Source of the DNA: Lobosporangium transversale
Taxonomy: Eukaryota > Mortierellomycota > Mortierellomycetes > Mortierellales > Mortierellaceae
Reading direction: 5' to 3'
Length of the DNA stretch: 64,000 nt
Assembly (NCBI RefSeq): GCF_002105155.1
Contig: NW_019028986.1
Location: 623,501-687,500, forward strand
The notes beneath the pieces were generated by a model. That model searched no databases. It saw nothing but the letters and a program-made list of their open reading frames with translations, and had not been told where the DNA came from. Below, piece by piece: positions 1 to 12,400 of the stretch. The stretch's first letter is position 1, and the number at the start of each line of letters is the position of its first letter. Position numbers and translations under genes: made by a program.

Positions 1-75
1 TATTCCATCGAAAGCTCTTTTTGTGTTCTTCTCTAAATATTGGATTAATACTCAATACTTGACATTTTTCCTTCT

Positions 76-2882
76 TTAGTCGACAGTCAGACGAGCATCG
101 ATTGATGGGAACTCCTCGAAGAAGCTCTGATAGCAAAAAAAAAGCATAAAAGCATTTAGAATCTTTATATCCCCATCTCCATATTGATAATACAAACATT
201 CAACAAAAGATAGTCTACCTCAAACAGCTTGATGGCCAAAGTAACGTCCTCAGTACCACAAATTTCGCGAATAGAGTGCATACTCAACTGGGGATTTCCA
301 ACGTCTAGACATTGATTGAAGAAAACGATGCTTTAGTTAATATGACAATACTAACCAAAATCTCTGTTATGAATACATTTAAAACTTACCAATAGTGCGG
401 AGACCGAGTTTGGCAGAGAGCATAGGACCGATAGTAGAACCACATGGAACATCATTGCGGACAACAAACTCCTGAAGTGGGACAGAACACTTCTTAGCGG
501 CCTCGCGCAGGACAACAGCTGTGGGAGCAGTAGTGGCGTAACGCTAGTAGTTGTAAAAGAGGTAGAGACAAAACAATAGTCAACTTAGTCCTAGTTTAAC
601 GGTAATTTTTTAATAAAATGTCGGTCATCTTCAATGCCTTACCTGGTTGGCGTTGACCTTAATGACAATTCCTTTGTGCATATGAGGACGATGACCGTCC
701 TCGTGCTTCTCAGAATAGTTGGGGTGGACAGCATGGGCCATATCTGCACTGATCAGAAAACTCTTATGCAGAGCCTCCAAGTAGGCATTCGCAGACTAAT
801 TATTAAAATAAAAAAAATAAAAAAAAGTTAAAGTATCATTTTTTTTCCTCTTGTGACTATTTCGTTCTTATGTCTTCGTGTTCATGCTGAGTAATAGGTG
901 TTGAAGGTTCTTACATGGGGGCTACAAGCTACACCATCATAAGAAACCGAACTCAGGCGCTCAAAGGTGCTAGGAAGCATGTTGGAATCCGCGCCATAGG
1001 CAGAGGTGGATCCAACTTCCTCGTTATCGAAAAGCGAAACGAGGCGAATGTTGGGATCGTTGGCCAATGATTTGTCCGACTTTAAGCTCTTGATCAAAGC
1101 TTCGATGGAGCAGAACGACATCATCAAGTTGTCAAGACGGGCAGAGAAGATAAATTCATTGTAGGCGCCTCCGATAGCAGAAGGCTGAGTATCATATAAG
1201 CAGAGCTCAAAATCCTTAATCTTGTCAACTGTAGCATGTGGCAGCCGGATAAAAATTTAAAAAAATAAAATAAAAAAATAAAATTGAGATTTCGGAAATA
1301 ATTGTATGCTATTTTCCAGAGTCAACAGACAACATACCGGCAACACCGAGCTCCTTGGAAAGCAAGTGCAGGAGAATAGGTTGGTGCTTCTCAGAGATTG
1401 GAATATCACCGTTGATATCTGTATCAGGCTTCAAGGGCTTGGTAGGCTCGCCAGTCAAGCTATTTTAATCACAAAAACAAACAGATCATAATTTTATAAG
1501 CGTTCGATCTAGAGACAGCAGTTGTACGAAAAAGAAAAGCTGTAAGCTGTAAATAGGTATATTAAACAGACCTTTTGGTGACAGTTGCAATCATAGGAGT
1601 CAAATGGGTTTCATTATTAAACTTGAAGCCATCGGCGCTTGTAGAGCGGTCCAAGTGGATAGCCAGCGTGGGGATGCGAAGAATAGGTCTTGACAGAAAT
1701 CGAAAAGAGAATCATCAATATTACGATGCTTTGCATGCTGAAATAGTAACCCTTCAAAGCAACCCATAATGAGCAAGATCTTCCACACTTACCTATCAAT
1801 GCGAGCCAAGCGGGTCTCCAATTTTCCGTCCTCTGTCTCAACGACGACGTTTCCTGCGACGCTGGGAATTAGTAAATATGTCGAGTTCGTAAATGTTAGA
1901 GTCAACTGCGATAATTGTGTTTTAAGATGTGAGAAAAAGAGAACGAAGTTACTTCATTTTACCTCAGGTCACGGTCAAACCAAGTATGCCTAGTAGAGAG
2001 ATGAAGTAGTTAAATGGAGACATTATTATTAGGTACAATGGACCAAGAAATGACTATCCCATTGCATGAACCACCGAACTGCAAGGGAAAAAAATCCCCT
2101 TACCAGAGACCGCCTCCATAGGTTTGAACACCAACTTGAAGATATCCCACTTTTTCCTTCTTGGATACAGGTTTGAGCTATTCAACCCATGGAAATAAAA
2201 ATATATTGATGACATTGGTGAAATGATTTTATTATTGACATACATAAAAGTTTAGTTGATTTCTTTTTTAATGTACCTTCAGGCAAGGCGAATCTGTATG
2301 TGCCCCAATGGCCGAGAAACCATTTCCAGGTTTGTATTTGCCTCCGACAGCAAAAGCAATGAGAGCCGATTTGTTACGAGTGAAATAGTATTTGCCATTG
2401 CGCTTGAGGACACCGTCCCAGCTGTCCCTTTCCTTAATCTCCTGGAAACCAGCCTTGCGCAGACGAAGGGCAGCCTGCTCAACAGCATGATAAGGTGATG
2501 GCGCCTGGTTTACAAACTTCAAGAAGTCTTGAGCTTCGATGGGAGCAGGGTGGATTTCAGTCTATCAATAAGATATAAAATGGACGATTCATTTAACACC
2601 AATTGAACCAATTGACGGTATTTGTAAAAGAGAACATATAAAACAACGCTATTTTTGATTGCTGGCTGGGATATAGAACAAGGAAACACGAAGAAAAAAG
2701 AAGTGCTTGTAGACTTGTTTGTATGAAGAAGAAAGAAAGAGAGGAGTCAGAGCTTGGGTCTGCCGTGAACATACGTTCCAGCAGGACAGAGTGGAAAAGA
2801 AAACTCGTCTACAAACTATACGAGCATGGGTAATAGAAGTAACAGTTGCAGGTAAGAGAAGTCGACCAACGAGCATTACCAT
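76..2882 (-). CDS. APE4: Aspartyl aminopeptidase, M18 family (12 exons, 519 aa)
   Basis: A metallo-aminopeptidase that removes N-terminal Asp/Glu from peptides (DNPEP/Ape4 family). Exons on the minus strand: 2882-2775, 2561-2277, 2177-2104, 1989-1963, 1861-1793, 1688-1572, 1459-1338, 1228-915, 795-643, 543-390, 304-219 and 126-76. All junctions are GT-AG, phases agree, and the sum is 1560 nt including the stop. Visible M18 motifs, in order, are [36 protein letters not shown] and QLSMHSIRE; they carry the expected metal-binding His/Asp/Glu residues. Family members are usually about 470-490 aa. The extra length is the first exon, 36 residues rich in Arg and hydroxylated residues with no acidic residue, which looks like a mitochondrial presequence. 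The first-exon start is inferred; the core from residue 37 on is secure. The gene diverges from PMT4. Confidence 0.93.
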
Positions 2883-3352
2883 GGTTTAGGAAATGTCGAA
2901 TGGAGATCAAGAAACAATGCTGTGAAAAGAAAAACAAAGAAAGAATCAGTTTTCTTTATGTGAGTTGTGTTTGTGGGAAAGAAGCGCGTTGAAAGATTGG
3001 CTTGGAAAGCAGCGTGGGAAGCTCGGCTTGTCGAAGATGATGATGGGAAGTAAGTGTGGAAGTCCTTTATTTCCAATTGTGCAGCACACTTTCTATGTCT
3101 TCTATCATCTTTCTTTCCTCTGACAATCTCATTCTCCTTCCCTCTTTTTTTGTTCGTCTTGATCATCCCTCTCTAACTCTCATCATCGACTCTCAAGGAA
3201 AAAGTACGCCTGCAAATAACCTTCTTTCCAACTCATGTCAACATTTCACAAAGGACAAAACTAACCTTTGGGTCTTTTTTTTTTTTTTTTTTTTTTTTTT
3301 TCTTTTAGTGGTGGATTCCCCTGAAAAGGTCCTCCGACAACGGACAACCTTA
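2883..3352. promoter_or_regulatory. Divergent promoter region, APE4-PMT4
   Basis: This 470-bp spacer separates two genes read away from each other, so it must hold both promoters. It contains a CT-rich stretch (about 3090-3190) and a run of 27 T at 3275-3301, just 51 bp before the PMT4 start codon. CTTTTAG directly follows the T run, so the tract may be the polypyrimidine tract of a 5'-UTR intron. No further element could be assigned. Confidence 0.5.
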
Positions 3353-6040
3353 ATGTCTGCTGTACCGGCGATATCCACAGAAGACGAAGATGTTGAAGAC
3401 ATTGAAGTGAAAGCAGTATGAACCATTTTTTACCATTGGCTCTCTCAATCATTCTCATACAGACTATTACACGCGTTTAAGATTGCCTATGATATCAATG
3501 AGTTCTCCAATATCACAGCTAATCAAGAAACTGCTGTTGTTTTCTGTTCAATTAGTCGGTAGTAACATCCGTGTTTACCCCAACAGAAAAGAAGCGTTCG
3601 CTGACCGTTTTAGCAATATTGACAGTGCTCGCCATCGCTACTCGCTTCTACAAAATCTACGAGCCTGATGAGGTTGTGTAAGTGCAATATATGAAGGTTT
3701 CCTCGCTATTGAGTAAACTTAACGAGTGCAATGGATGTTAAAAAAAGCCTGCTCACGTTCGTCCCTGCTTTAACGCCATGGTCCATCGCTATAGTTTCGA
3801 TGAGGTTCATTTTGGCAAATTTGCATCCTACTACATTCGCGGATCCTACTTTTTTGATGTTCATCCGCCTCTGGCCAAGATGATGCTGGGTGCTATGGGT
3901 TACTTTATCGGTTATGATGGACATTTTCTCTTTGACAATATTGGAGATAACTACATTACCAACAACGTACCTTATATTGGCCTTCGCGCCCTTCCAGCAT
4001 TCCTTGGAGCAATGACGGTGCCCATTGTGTACATGACAATGCGTGAGGCAGGATTCCCTATCGTAACATGCGCGCTCGCCGGCTTCTTTATCGCCTTTGG
4101 TATGACACCAGGATTTGATTTTTTAATCGATCCAGAAATGCATATCTTTTTTTTTATACATCCTATCATGCTTACAGATGATTAAATCACAATCACGATT
4201 GGTACAATTCATTTTCTTTTCGAATTTTCATGAAGACAACATGCAGGTTACCCAAACGCGCCTGATCTTGCTGGACTCGATGTTAGTCTTCTTCATGGTT
4301 TGCTCTATCTACAGCTACGTCAGGTTCTACAAGACCAGGAATAGGCAAGTGCACCGTAGCTTTTTTAACATCATGACATGGATTGCTATTTTTTTTTTTA
4401 TTTTATTTTCAGTGAGAGCCCTATTATTTTTTAAATCAATAACTTCTACTCACCTCTATGAATAGTCCGTACTCCATTCGTTGGTGGACATGGCTCATTG
4501 CCACGGGTGTTAATATTGCCCTGACTACCAGGTACCAAAATTAATCACCTCAATTCCCATTCTGCAATATATTACGGAGCTTATAAAAGGATAAGTATGT
4601 ATTAATGCCAATGATCAATATCAACACTAATAGCGTCAAAATGGTTGGGCTTTTTACAGTTGCGACTATTGGTGTGGCTGTGGTTTGGGACTTGTGGATC
4701 CTGTTGGATATTCGCCGTCGATTGACCATGCAGCAGTTTATGAATCATTTCTGGGCTCGTGCTTTTGCATTGATTTTGGTACCCACAGTCGTCTATCTCT
4801 TCTGGTTCTACGTGCATTTTGCTATCCTAACTCACAGCGGTCCGGGTGATGATTTCATGAGCTCTGAATTTCAGGAGACATTGCATGGCAATACGATGGC
4901 AGACGGAATTTGTAAGTCGTGTTTCTGAATCCATTTGACATGCGATTTTGCTTAGTCTTTTTTTTTTTTTTATCTCACAAAGCTTGGCTTCATGGATCTT
5001 GATTAGATATCAAATATGGAGACAACATCACCATTCGTCACAAAGATACCTCGGTTTATTTGCATTCTCACCCACACAACTACCCACGAAGATATGAGGA
5101 TGGTCGCATCAGTAGTGCTGGCCAACAGGTGACAGGATATGCTCATGCTGATCCTAATAACATTTGGCACATCGCTAGTGCTAATCCTGATGATCCTAAA
5201 CTTGGCCAGAATATTAAGAACAAGGATGTCATTCGTCTTTTGCATGTCGCCACCAACTCATGGCTCTTAGCCCATGATGTTGCTTCCCCTACCATGTCGA
5301 CCAATGAAGAAATCACCACCTACTCTGCTTATGAGGATGGTTCTCGCTTCAATGAGACAACGTTCCGAATTCAACTCGACAGTGGTGGCGATAAGTTGCG
5401 CACAATGGCCAGCGCTTTCAAATTAATTCATATGGATACTAAGGTTGCTATCTGGACCCATCAGCAAAAGCTACCTGATTGGGGATTTGAGCAGCAAGAG
5501 GTCAATGGCAACAAGAATATTATGGATAAGTCTACGTTGTGGTGGTCTGATAGTATCGAAGGCAAGGATGGTAAGTCGAAGCATAAATAACTCAGTAATT
5601 TGCATTACATTTTACATCGAGAGGTTAAAATGCTCCTTATATGGGTATTCATGATATTAAATACTGATATCTGTCGATAACATTACTCGTTCTGTATTTT
5701 AGCCGAAGAAATCAACAAAGAGGCTGAAAAGCCTGTCAAGCACCGTTCATTCTTCCTTAAGTTCTTTGAATTGCAGAGGAAGATGATTGCTCATAATTCT
5801 GGACTCACGGGCAAACACCCGTATCAGAGTCAGCCTATCGAATGGCCCTTCTTAATCAAAGGAATCTCTTTCTGGACCAAAGATACCACTCGCAAACAGA
5901 TTTACTTGATCGGCAACCCCATCGGCATGTGGATTGCTGTCGGAAGCCTTGCTGTCATTGCCGGCATTTCTGGTGCAGATATTTTGAGCCGCCGTCGTGG
6001 CTACTATCCCCTCAACCAAGGTAACACTGATATTATACTG

Positions 6041-6081
<41 letters not shown>

Positions 6082-6552
6082 ACAATCTCACAATCTCACA
6101 AATCAAAGGGTATTTACCATTTTTATTAATACTTTGTGTTCGCATATTCCATAGATGTGCAAAAGCGCTTTTACTATGCAACAGGATTCTTTTTCGTAGG
6201 CTGGATCTTACATTATATTCCATTCTTCTTGATGGGTCGCTCCTTATTCCTGCATCACTACATGCCCGCACAAATCTTTTCATATATGGTCCTCGCTGCT
6301 GTCCATGGCTTTATCTTTGTAGAGGGTGTGGATGCGCCAATTTCTGAACCCGGCCCCGAGGTGCGTCCACGCCGTCTCCAGCGTGCTGTCGTGCCTGCGC
6401 TTGCATACATCTCTGCTGCGGCCCTCGTTGTCTTGCACTTGGCCTCGTTCCTGTATTTTGCTCCGCTCTCGTACGGAACAAGTGCATTGGACATTCCAGC
6501 TCTTGCGCGCCGCAAGTTGCTTCCACAATGGGAATTCCATTTCACAAAGTGA
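3353..6552 (+). CDS. PMT4: Protein O-mannosyltransferase, PMT4 type (9 exons, about 728 aa)
   Basis: An ER membrane GT39 enzyme that transfers mannose from dolichyl-phosphate-mannose to Ser/Thr of secretory proteins. Exons: 3353-3415, 3592-3677, 3795-4099, 4236-4344, 4466-4531, 4634-4911, 5007-5570, 5703-6020 and 6155-6552. The luminal acidic motif FDEVHFGKF, followed by FDVHPPLAK, lies near residues 50-75. The variant is PMT4-like rather than PMT1- or PMT2-like. [13 protein letters not shown] follows near residue 155. MIR repeats occupy about 310-490, including [14 protein letters not shown] and [10 protein letters not shown]. Several hydrophobic helices end the protein, with FLHHYMPA near 625. 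The intron after exon 4 begins GC, not GT. The intron after exon 8 holds 38 consecutive A. The second acceptor is the least certain: phase requires the AG at 3590-3591 rather than the CAG at 3584-3586. Confidence 0.93.
6041..6078. repeat. Homopolymer A38 inside a PMT4 intron
   Basis: Thirty-eight consecutive A residues lie in the intron between PMT4 exons 8 and 9. The intron still ends in a normal pyrimidine-containing acceptor, about 75 nt downstream, so here the tract does not form the splice site. Confidence 0.95.
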
Positions 6553-6680
6553 AGATAAAAGAAGGATGGAAGCAAAAAGAGACATTGGCATATATAGCCT
6601 TCGTACGTATCCATGAAAAGGCATCCCAATACATTAAGAAAATGATAAAATATATTTTATATAGAATGTCCTTATTTAAT

Positions 6681-6715
<35 letters not shown>

Positions 6716-6739
6716 AGCGGGCCATTCTATTTACATTAT

Positions 6740-7611
6740 TAATACCACTTTGGTTCAAACTGTGATTGCAAACAAGGTCTTAGAGGCACCCCTATATAGT
6801 GAGGTGATTGTGAACTACTTTGGCCAGGTTCTGGGCGGCTATAAGATCGTGATGATATGACATTTCTTAGTTTGGAGCAGTTGGTCCTTCTCATGTGCTC
6901 ACGTCTGATAAAACCCGTTGTTCCATTCACCACGTTCGGACATCACTGGGGACGAAACTCCCTTTTGTCCGAACCCAAGATGCATATCAGTTTTATGGGT
7001 CCATAGTCGGATGTCTTCAGGAATCATCACTCCTTCCATGTAAGACGAGAACATTCGAAGTTTCTTGGAAGATGCGGCTAGGCCCAACTCCTTATCAGAC
7101 ACTTTTTTTTAGCTGTTCGAGCTTCACTTTCCCAGACAAATCCTTAGGGATATTAAAGTTATCGACTAGGAAATCGAAATAAAGCTTCCCTTCCACTTCG
7201 AGTCGAATAGTTGAAAGATTAGACGAAGCGCCAGATTGCATAATCGCTCGGTGGAAGAGACCACGGTGCTGAGGGATCAACATATGATAACCGATGCTCG
7301 TGGCGCCAGACAGTCCGCCCATAGCCGTGATATTGGAAGGATCCCCACCGAAGGCAGCAATATTGTTATGGATCCATTCAAACGTGAGGCGCTGGTCCTG
7401 AAGTCCCCAGTTGCCGGCGACTCGCTCGTAATCTGTCGTGAGCTTTGGATCTGATTTAATATCTTCAAGGAGCTCAGGGCAAGCGAAGACCCATGGGAAT
7501 TAATACAATAGTTGGGAACAACCACGACCACAGGACGCCCTAGCTTAGCTGCTTGGCGGACCATATTGCTAGCATCTGAAGAGAGTTAACTCTTATTTTG
7601 AGTAACCATTC

Positions 7612-7647
<36 letters not shown>

Positions 7648-7752
7648 ATTTCTGTATTCAATACAATGAGAAGGTGAAGCTTTTATGTTATACAATCAGA
7701 GCTTACCATAGAGTTGCGTAGCATTGGCGCCGTCACGAAGCCCACCTCCTGC
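6740..7752 (-). pseudogene. Carboxylesterase (type B) remnant, truncated and frameshifted
   Basis: Read on the minus strand, the pieces follow the alpha/beta-hydrolase carboxylesterase order. GGGLRDGANATQLY (7752-7707) is joined across a GT-AG intron to DASNMVRQAAKLGRP (from 7575). Then come VVVVVPNY, the frame-shifted ELLEDIKSDPKLTTDYE, NWGLQDQRL, FGGDPSNITAMGG and IPQHRGLFHRAIMQSGA. Breaks seen: a one-base shift near 7505; a one-base shift in an eight-base homopolymer near 7112-7119; no upstream exons for the first roughly 100 residues; and a C-terminus that dissolves into unrelated frames. The nucleophile elbow reads GLSGATS where the family has GLSAGATS, which looks like loss of one codon, so GxSxG is destroyed. 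The intron carries T34 at 7613-7646. A pseudogene is the best reading; the homopolymer shift alone could be a sequencing error. Confidence 0.8.
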
Positions 7753-9440
7753 ACTTTTACTTTTCTTTTAAAGGTATTGCTATAGGTATCTTTCATGACG
7801 CTGATATCGACTAATAAATGCATGCATTCTATACATACTGTTTTACAGATAGACGTATACGTTTTTAATAATATTAATTGGGATATGTGTGGACCTACAT
7901 ATTCTCACGTACTTTCATCCACCTACCTGTACAATTTGCCTTATACACTATAGCCTCCCTATTATTGAGCGTAGAGCAACATTCTCATCGTCAAGGTCGA
8001 CAAGTTTAAATGTTTTCCATCACAGAGGAGGGCGAGGAGGGGGGGGGGATAAATGATGAATGGAGCCGTGAAGAGATCACTCCTCTTCTTTATCATTAAA
8101 AATAGGGGGAATTACTTGCATCCAAATGGTATAGTCCCAAGATCATTGACTTTGCGATTCAGCTCAGATGTTCCCATCCCATATCATTGTTGATATTGAA
8201 AACGCTATTGTTTCACAGAATGGAGATCAATCCACTTGCATATTATTGAGAAGCATTCTGCAAATTCGTCATTCATCCCGTCGTGTCAGTACACCAGCAG
8301 CAAAGACCAGGATCACTAGCCATGACTAATGCGAGGGACAGTAGGATTATCGTCTCTTCATTCTTCGTCTATTTCTAGCATTGGCGACGAGAAACACTAA
8401 AGTGAAAATGAATGATATCGGACTCCAAGGCTCGGCTCCTGAATACGACTCCAAGTTCGATTTGTTCATATTTCGAGCTTCCATAGTTTCATATACGATT
8501 CATCACCCTAGCTAGAGGGACTTGGGTTGAAACAATCAAAAGGGCGTTTCGCATATTCAATCGTATATGATGGTATGGGATCTTTGCAAAGATCTTAGGA
8601 AATTACATTTGGACAATTATTGACATTTCCGGTTTATTTGAGGAAAGCGTATTCACCAATTATCGTATTTTTGAAATACATCTGGGCCAGAGGGATTACA
8701 GTCGAATGTGGTTTTTATGGTCAAATTCATGGTGAAATTGGCCGTTAAAACCACTTTCGACTGTACTAATAACTGTCTTCATATCATCCTTGTCAGGACC
8801 ATGTTATCGATCCTGCTGGTTATCTTCTTCAACAAATGATCCAAACTATTCTATCCGTTATTTGTTGTCACTATAGCCTTGCGATGGGCTATTTGCCTTT
8901 AACCTTGACCCCTGCTCCGCGTGTGGCGCTTGTGAGAGCAGGATTTACATTAGTTTAGATCACTATGTTTTTGGATGATGCAACTAGCAGATGTAGAGCG
9001 ATATTCATGATCTGAGTGGTCTTTATATCTAGGTATATTATTGAAGCGATTTGCTGGTGAAGACGAGGCAATGGGTTGAAGTACAAAATGTCCCTCCAAC
9101 TTACACAATTAAGCTTAATCAGTTCTAGTGGTCTAGTGGTATTTCAGGACTATGGCGCGTACTCCTCAGGTGGCATGTTGTTAGTCAAGTTGTGTTAGGA
9201 AAAAGATTGCTCAGCCTGTCTTAATGTCTTAATAAAAACAGGTCAATTCCCGATTTATCATCCATCGTTCAAAAAGTTTGAGATGTCACTATGGGTTTTT
9301 TTATTTTATTTTTTTTACAAGAATGGGGACTAGATTGTTTGTTTATTTCATGTGCAAAGGTAGAGAAAAAAAGGGCAGAAAAAAAAATGATGGATATGTG
9401 AGAAAGTCAGTCTATTGGGTTCTATTGCAACCATTTGTTC
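7753..9440. other. Gene-poor spacer, 1.7 kb
   Basis: No ORF here resembles a known family. It holds the TA-flanked inverted-repeat element at 8697-8765. It also has an imperfect inverted repeat around CATATACGATT (about 8490) and AATCGTATATG (about 8560), and a short open stretch at about 8795-8960 without recognisable homology. The right end is the 3' flank of the isoleucyl-tRNA synthetase gene. Confidence 0.5.
8697..8765. mobile_element. Miniature inverted-repeat element, Tc1/mariner-like, 65 bp with TA flanks
   Basis: A 22-bp terminal sequence, CAGTCGAATGTGGTTTTTATGG at 8699-8720, is matched at 19 of 22 positions by the reverse complement of 8742-8763. A TA dinucleotide flanks each outer end (8697-8698 and 8764-8765), as expected for the Tc1/mariner target-site duplication. 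Only 21 bp lie between the arms, so the unit is nearly a complete hairpin and cannot encode a transposase. It is a non-autonomous element or a collapsed remnant. Confidence 0.6.
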
Positions 9441-12400
9441 TTACAAATCGCGCACAAGGGTCAGGTTGAAGGCTGAGCCGTTGACTTCCTGTGCCTCCTC
9501 AATGATTACAACATCCGTAGGTTTTTTGTTGCTGATTGGGTACAATGTACGCTTCAGCACCTTGACGAGTGTCTCCTCCTGTCCCTTGATCACCTGCTCC
9601 AATGCATTGTTCAAATCCTGAGTGAACTCATAATACATGTGAATCATATCAGTAGGCTCCAAGTTGGCCTTCTTGCGCAGACGCTGCACACGGTTGATCA
9701 CCTCACGAGCAAGACCCTCCTGTTCCAATTCAGGGTAACGCTTGACATCCAACAAGATCAAAACATCCTTGTCCGTGTTAGTCTCCAAGCTGTTATCAGA
9801 TGCTTCGAAGTAGCGAATCACAGTCAGATCCTCTTCACTCAGATCATGACCCTCAATCGTAATCTTCTTAGTCCTGATAAAGTCCTTAATCTGTTCCTCG
9901 CTGAGTTTGGGCAAAGCATTCTTGACCTTGACAGCATCTTTCTTGAGCTTGGCACCCAAAGAACGGAAATCAGCCTCAACAGTGTACTTGACGCCATATT
10001 GAGCCTCATTAGAAGTAACCACCAATGTGCGGACGTTGAGCTCATCCACAATATAGCTCTCCAATGCCTTGACATCGGCATGGTATTGAGGATTAGGGTG
10101 AATAACGACCAACTCCTTCAAAGGCGTTTTCAAGCTAATGGTCTTACGCTCACGGATAGTGCGTCCCAACTCGATAACGGCCTGCATCCTCGACATGGCA
10201 CGCTCAATGTCATCATCAAAGTATTCTTCTCTGACCTCAGGGAATGACAGGAAATGGACAGAGCGATTGTCCACGACACTACCATCCTTTGGTACAAAGT
10301 TCTTGAGGGTTTGGTACATATTCTCAGTCAAGAATGGGGTGAAAGGTGACATGCAACGCACCAATGTGAACAAGACCTCAAATAGAGTATTCATTGCCTG
10401 GATTGCATCCTCAAGACTGTTCTCGCCCTTGAGACGACGGCGATTGAAGCGGACATACCAGTTGGTCAGCTCCTCAATCAGACGCAATAGACGGGGAACC
10501 ACAGTGTACAGGCGGTAGTTGGACATCTCTTCACGCACATACTTTATCAAGCTCTGGCATGAAGCTAACATCCAGCGATCCATAACATTGTCACTCTTTT
10601 TCAACGAAGCATTGTAGATAAAGTCATGGTTGAACTCCTTCTTCAACAAAACTGTCTGGTTGACAAAGAATTTGTAAGCATTGTACCAGGGCAAGAAAAC
10701 CTTGGTGATGACCTCCTTGACACCCTCCTCCTTGAACTTTAAGGTTTCAGCACGGACGACAGGTGAGTTGATGAGGTAAAGTCGAAGAGCATCAGCACCA
10801 TAGGCATTCAGAATGAGGCTAACTTCAGGGTAATTCTTCAAACGCTTTGACATCTTCTTGCCATCTGCGGCAAGGACAAGACCGCTAACAATCTGGTTTT
10901 TGGCCGGGGGGGTGTCAAAGAGATGAGTCGAAAGGACCAACAAGGTGTAGAACCAACCGCGAGTCTGGTCAAGACCTTCTGAGATAAAGTCAGCTGGGAA
11001 TCCATTTTTAAATGACTCTTTGTTCTCGAAAGGATAGTGTTGTTGGGCATAGGGCATAGATCCGGACTCAAACCAGCAATCAAAAACATCTTCAACACGG
11101 CGCATAGTTTTTCCAGTCTTGGGTGATTTGAAGGTAAGATGGTCAATGAAGTGACGGTGAATGTCGGTCAACTTACCGCACCCAGTGAGCTCCTCCAATT
11201 CCTGCAAAGAGCCAACACAGTGCATCTCCGAAAAGTCTTCAGTGGCCCAGATAGGAATGGGTGTGCCCCAGTAACGGGAGCGAGAGATATTCCAGTCGCG
11301 GGCATTACCAATCCAGTTAGCAAAGCGTTTTTCCTGAACAAATCCAGGGACCCAGCGGGACTCAGCATTGTTCTTCAACATCCTGTCAACAACAGGCTGG
11401 ACACGAACGAACCAAGATGGTACGGCCTTGTAGATCAAAGGAGTGTCTGAACGCCAGCAGAAAGGATAACTATGGTTGAGCTGAGTCTGGACAATCAAGC
11501 GGTTTAGCCCCTTGATGTGCTTCTGAATCAATTTGTCGGCCTCCTTGACGTGAATACCTTTGAAATCAGTGATCTCATCAAAGTATTTTCCAGCTTCATC
11601 AACAGGGCAGGGAATGTGACCATCAGCAGTGATGACACCATGATTGATACAGACGCGGTAATCGTCTTCTCCGAATGCGGGGGCCTGATGGACGACGCCT
11701 GTACCTGCACCTTCTTCAACATACTCGTCGTTCAAGATACGGAATCCTCTGTCCTTGAATTCCTCATAATAGTAGTTGAAAATAGGAACGTACTTAATAC
11801 CCTTAAGGTCAGAGCCCTTCATCCTGTCAATGATCTTGAATTTAGCCTTGGTAGGATCCTTGTAAAGAATCGAGAGACACTTCTCGACCATGATATAGGT
11901 GTTTCCGGTGGCCTCATCCACAAACTTGATGAAATCGTGATTAGGGTTAACGCAAAGAGCCAAGTTAGAGGGAAGAGTCCATGGAGTGGTTGTCCAGGCA
12001 AGGAACTGAACAGAGGGATCATCGACAAGGGGAAATGAGACGACGACAGAGGGATCACTGACGTCCTTGTAGTTCTGCTGCGCCTCGAAATTGGAGACAG
12101 GAGTGCGACAGGCGGTGGAGAAGGGCATAACACGGGATCCGCGGTAGACTTGACCCTTGTCGTAAAGGGTCTTGAAGACCCACCAGACAGATTCCATGAA
12201 CTCGACATTGAGGGTTTTATAATCATTATCAAAGTCGATCCAGCGACCAGCACGTTCAACAGTCAGGCGCCACTCCTCAGCATATCTCATCACAATACTA
12301 CGGCATTCTTCGTTATACTTGTCAATACCCATTGCCATGACATCAGCCTTTCCAGTAATACCCAAAGCCTTATCTACTTCATACTCAACGGGCAAACCGT

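Noticed and set aside
3519..3558. A 40-nt extra exon between PMT4 exons 1 and 2
   Set aside because: Phase fits, but it would leave a 28-nt intron, too short to splice; using the AG at 3590-3591 for exon 2 resolves the phase without it.
9120..9200. tRNA-like A box (TGGTCTAGTGG) near 9135
   Set aside because: No GGTTCGANNCC B box follows at the right distance and no cloverleaf or anticodon stem can be drawn.
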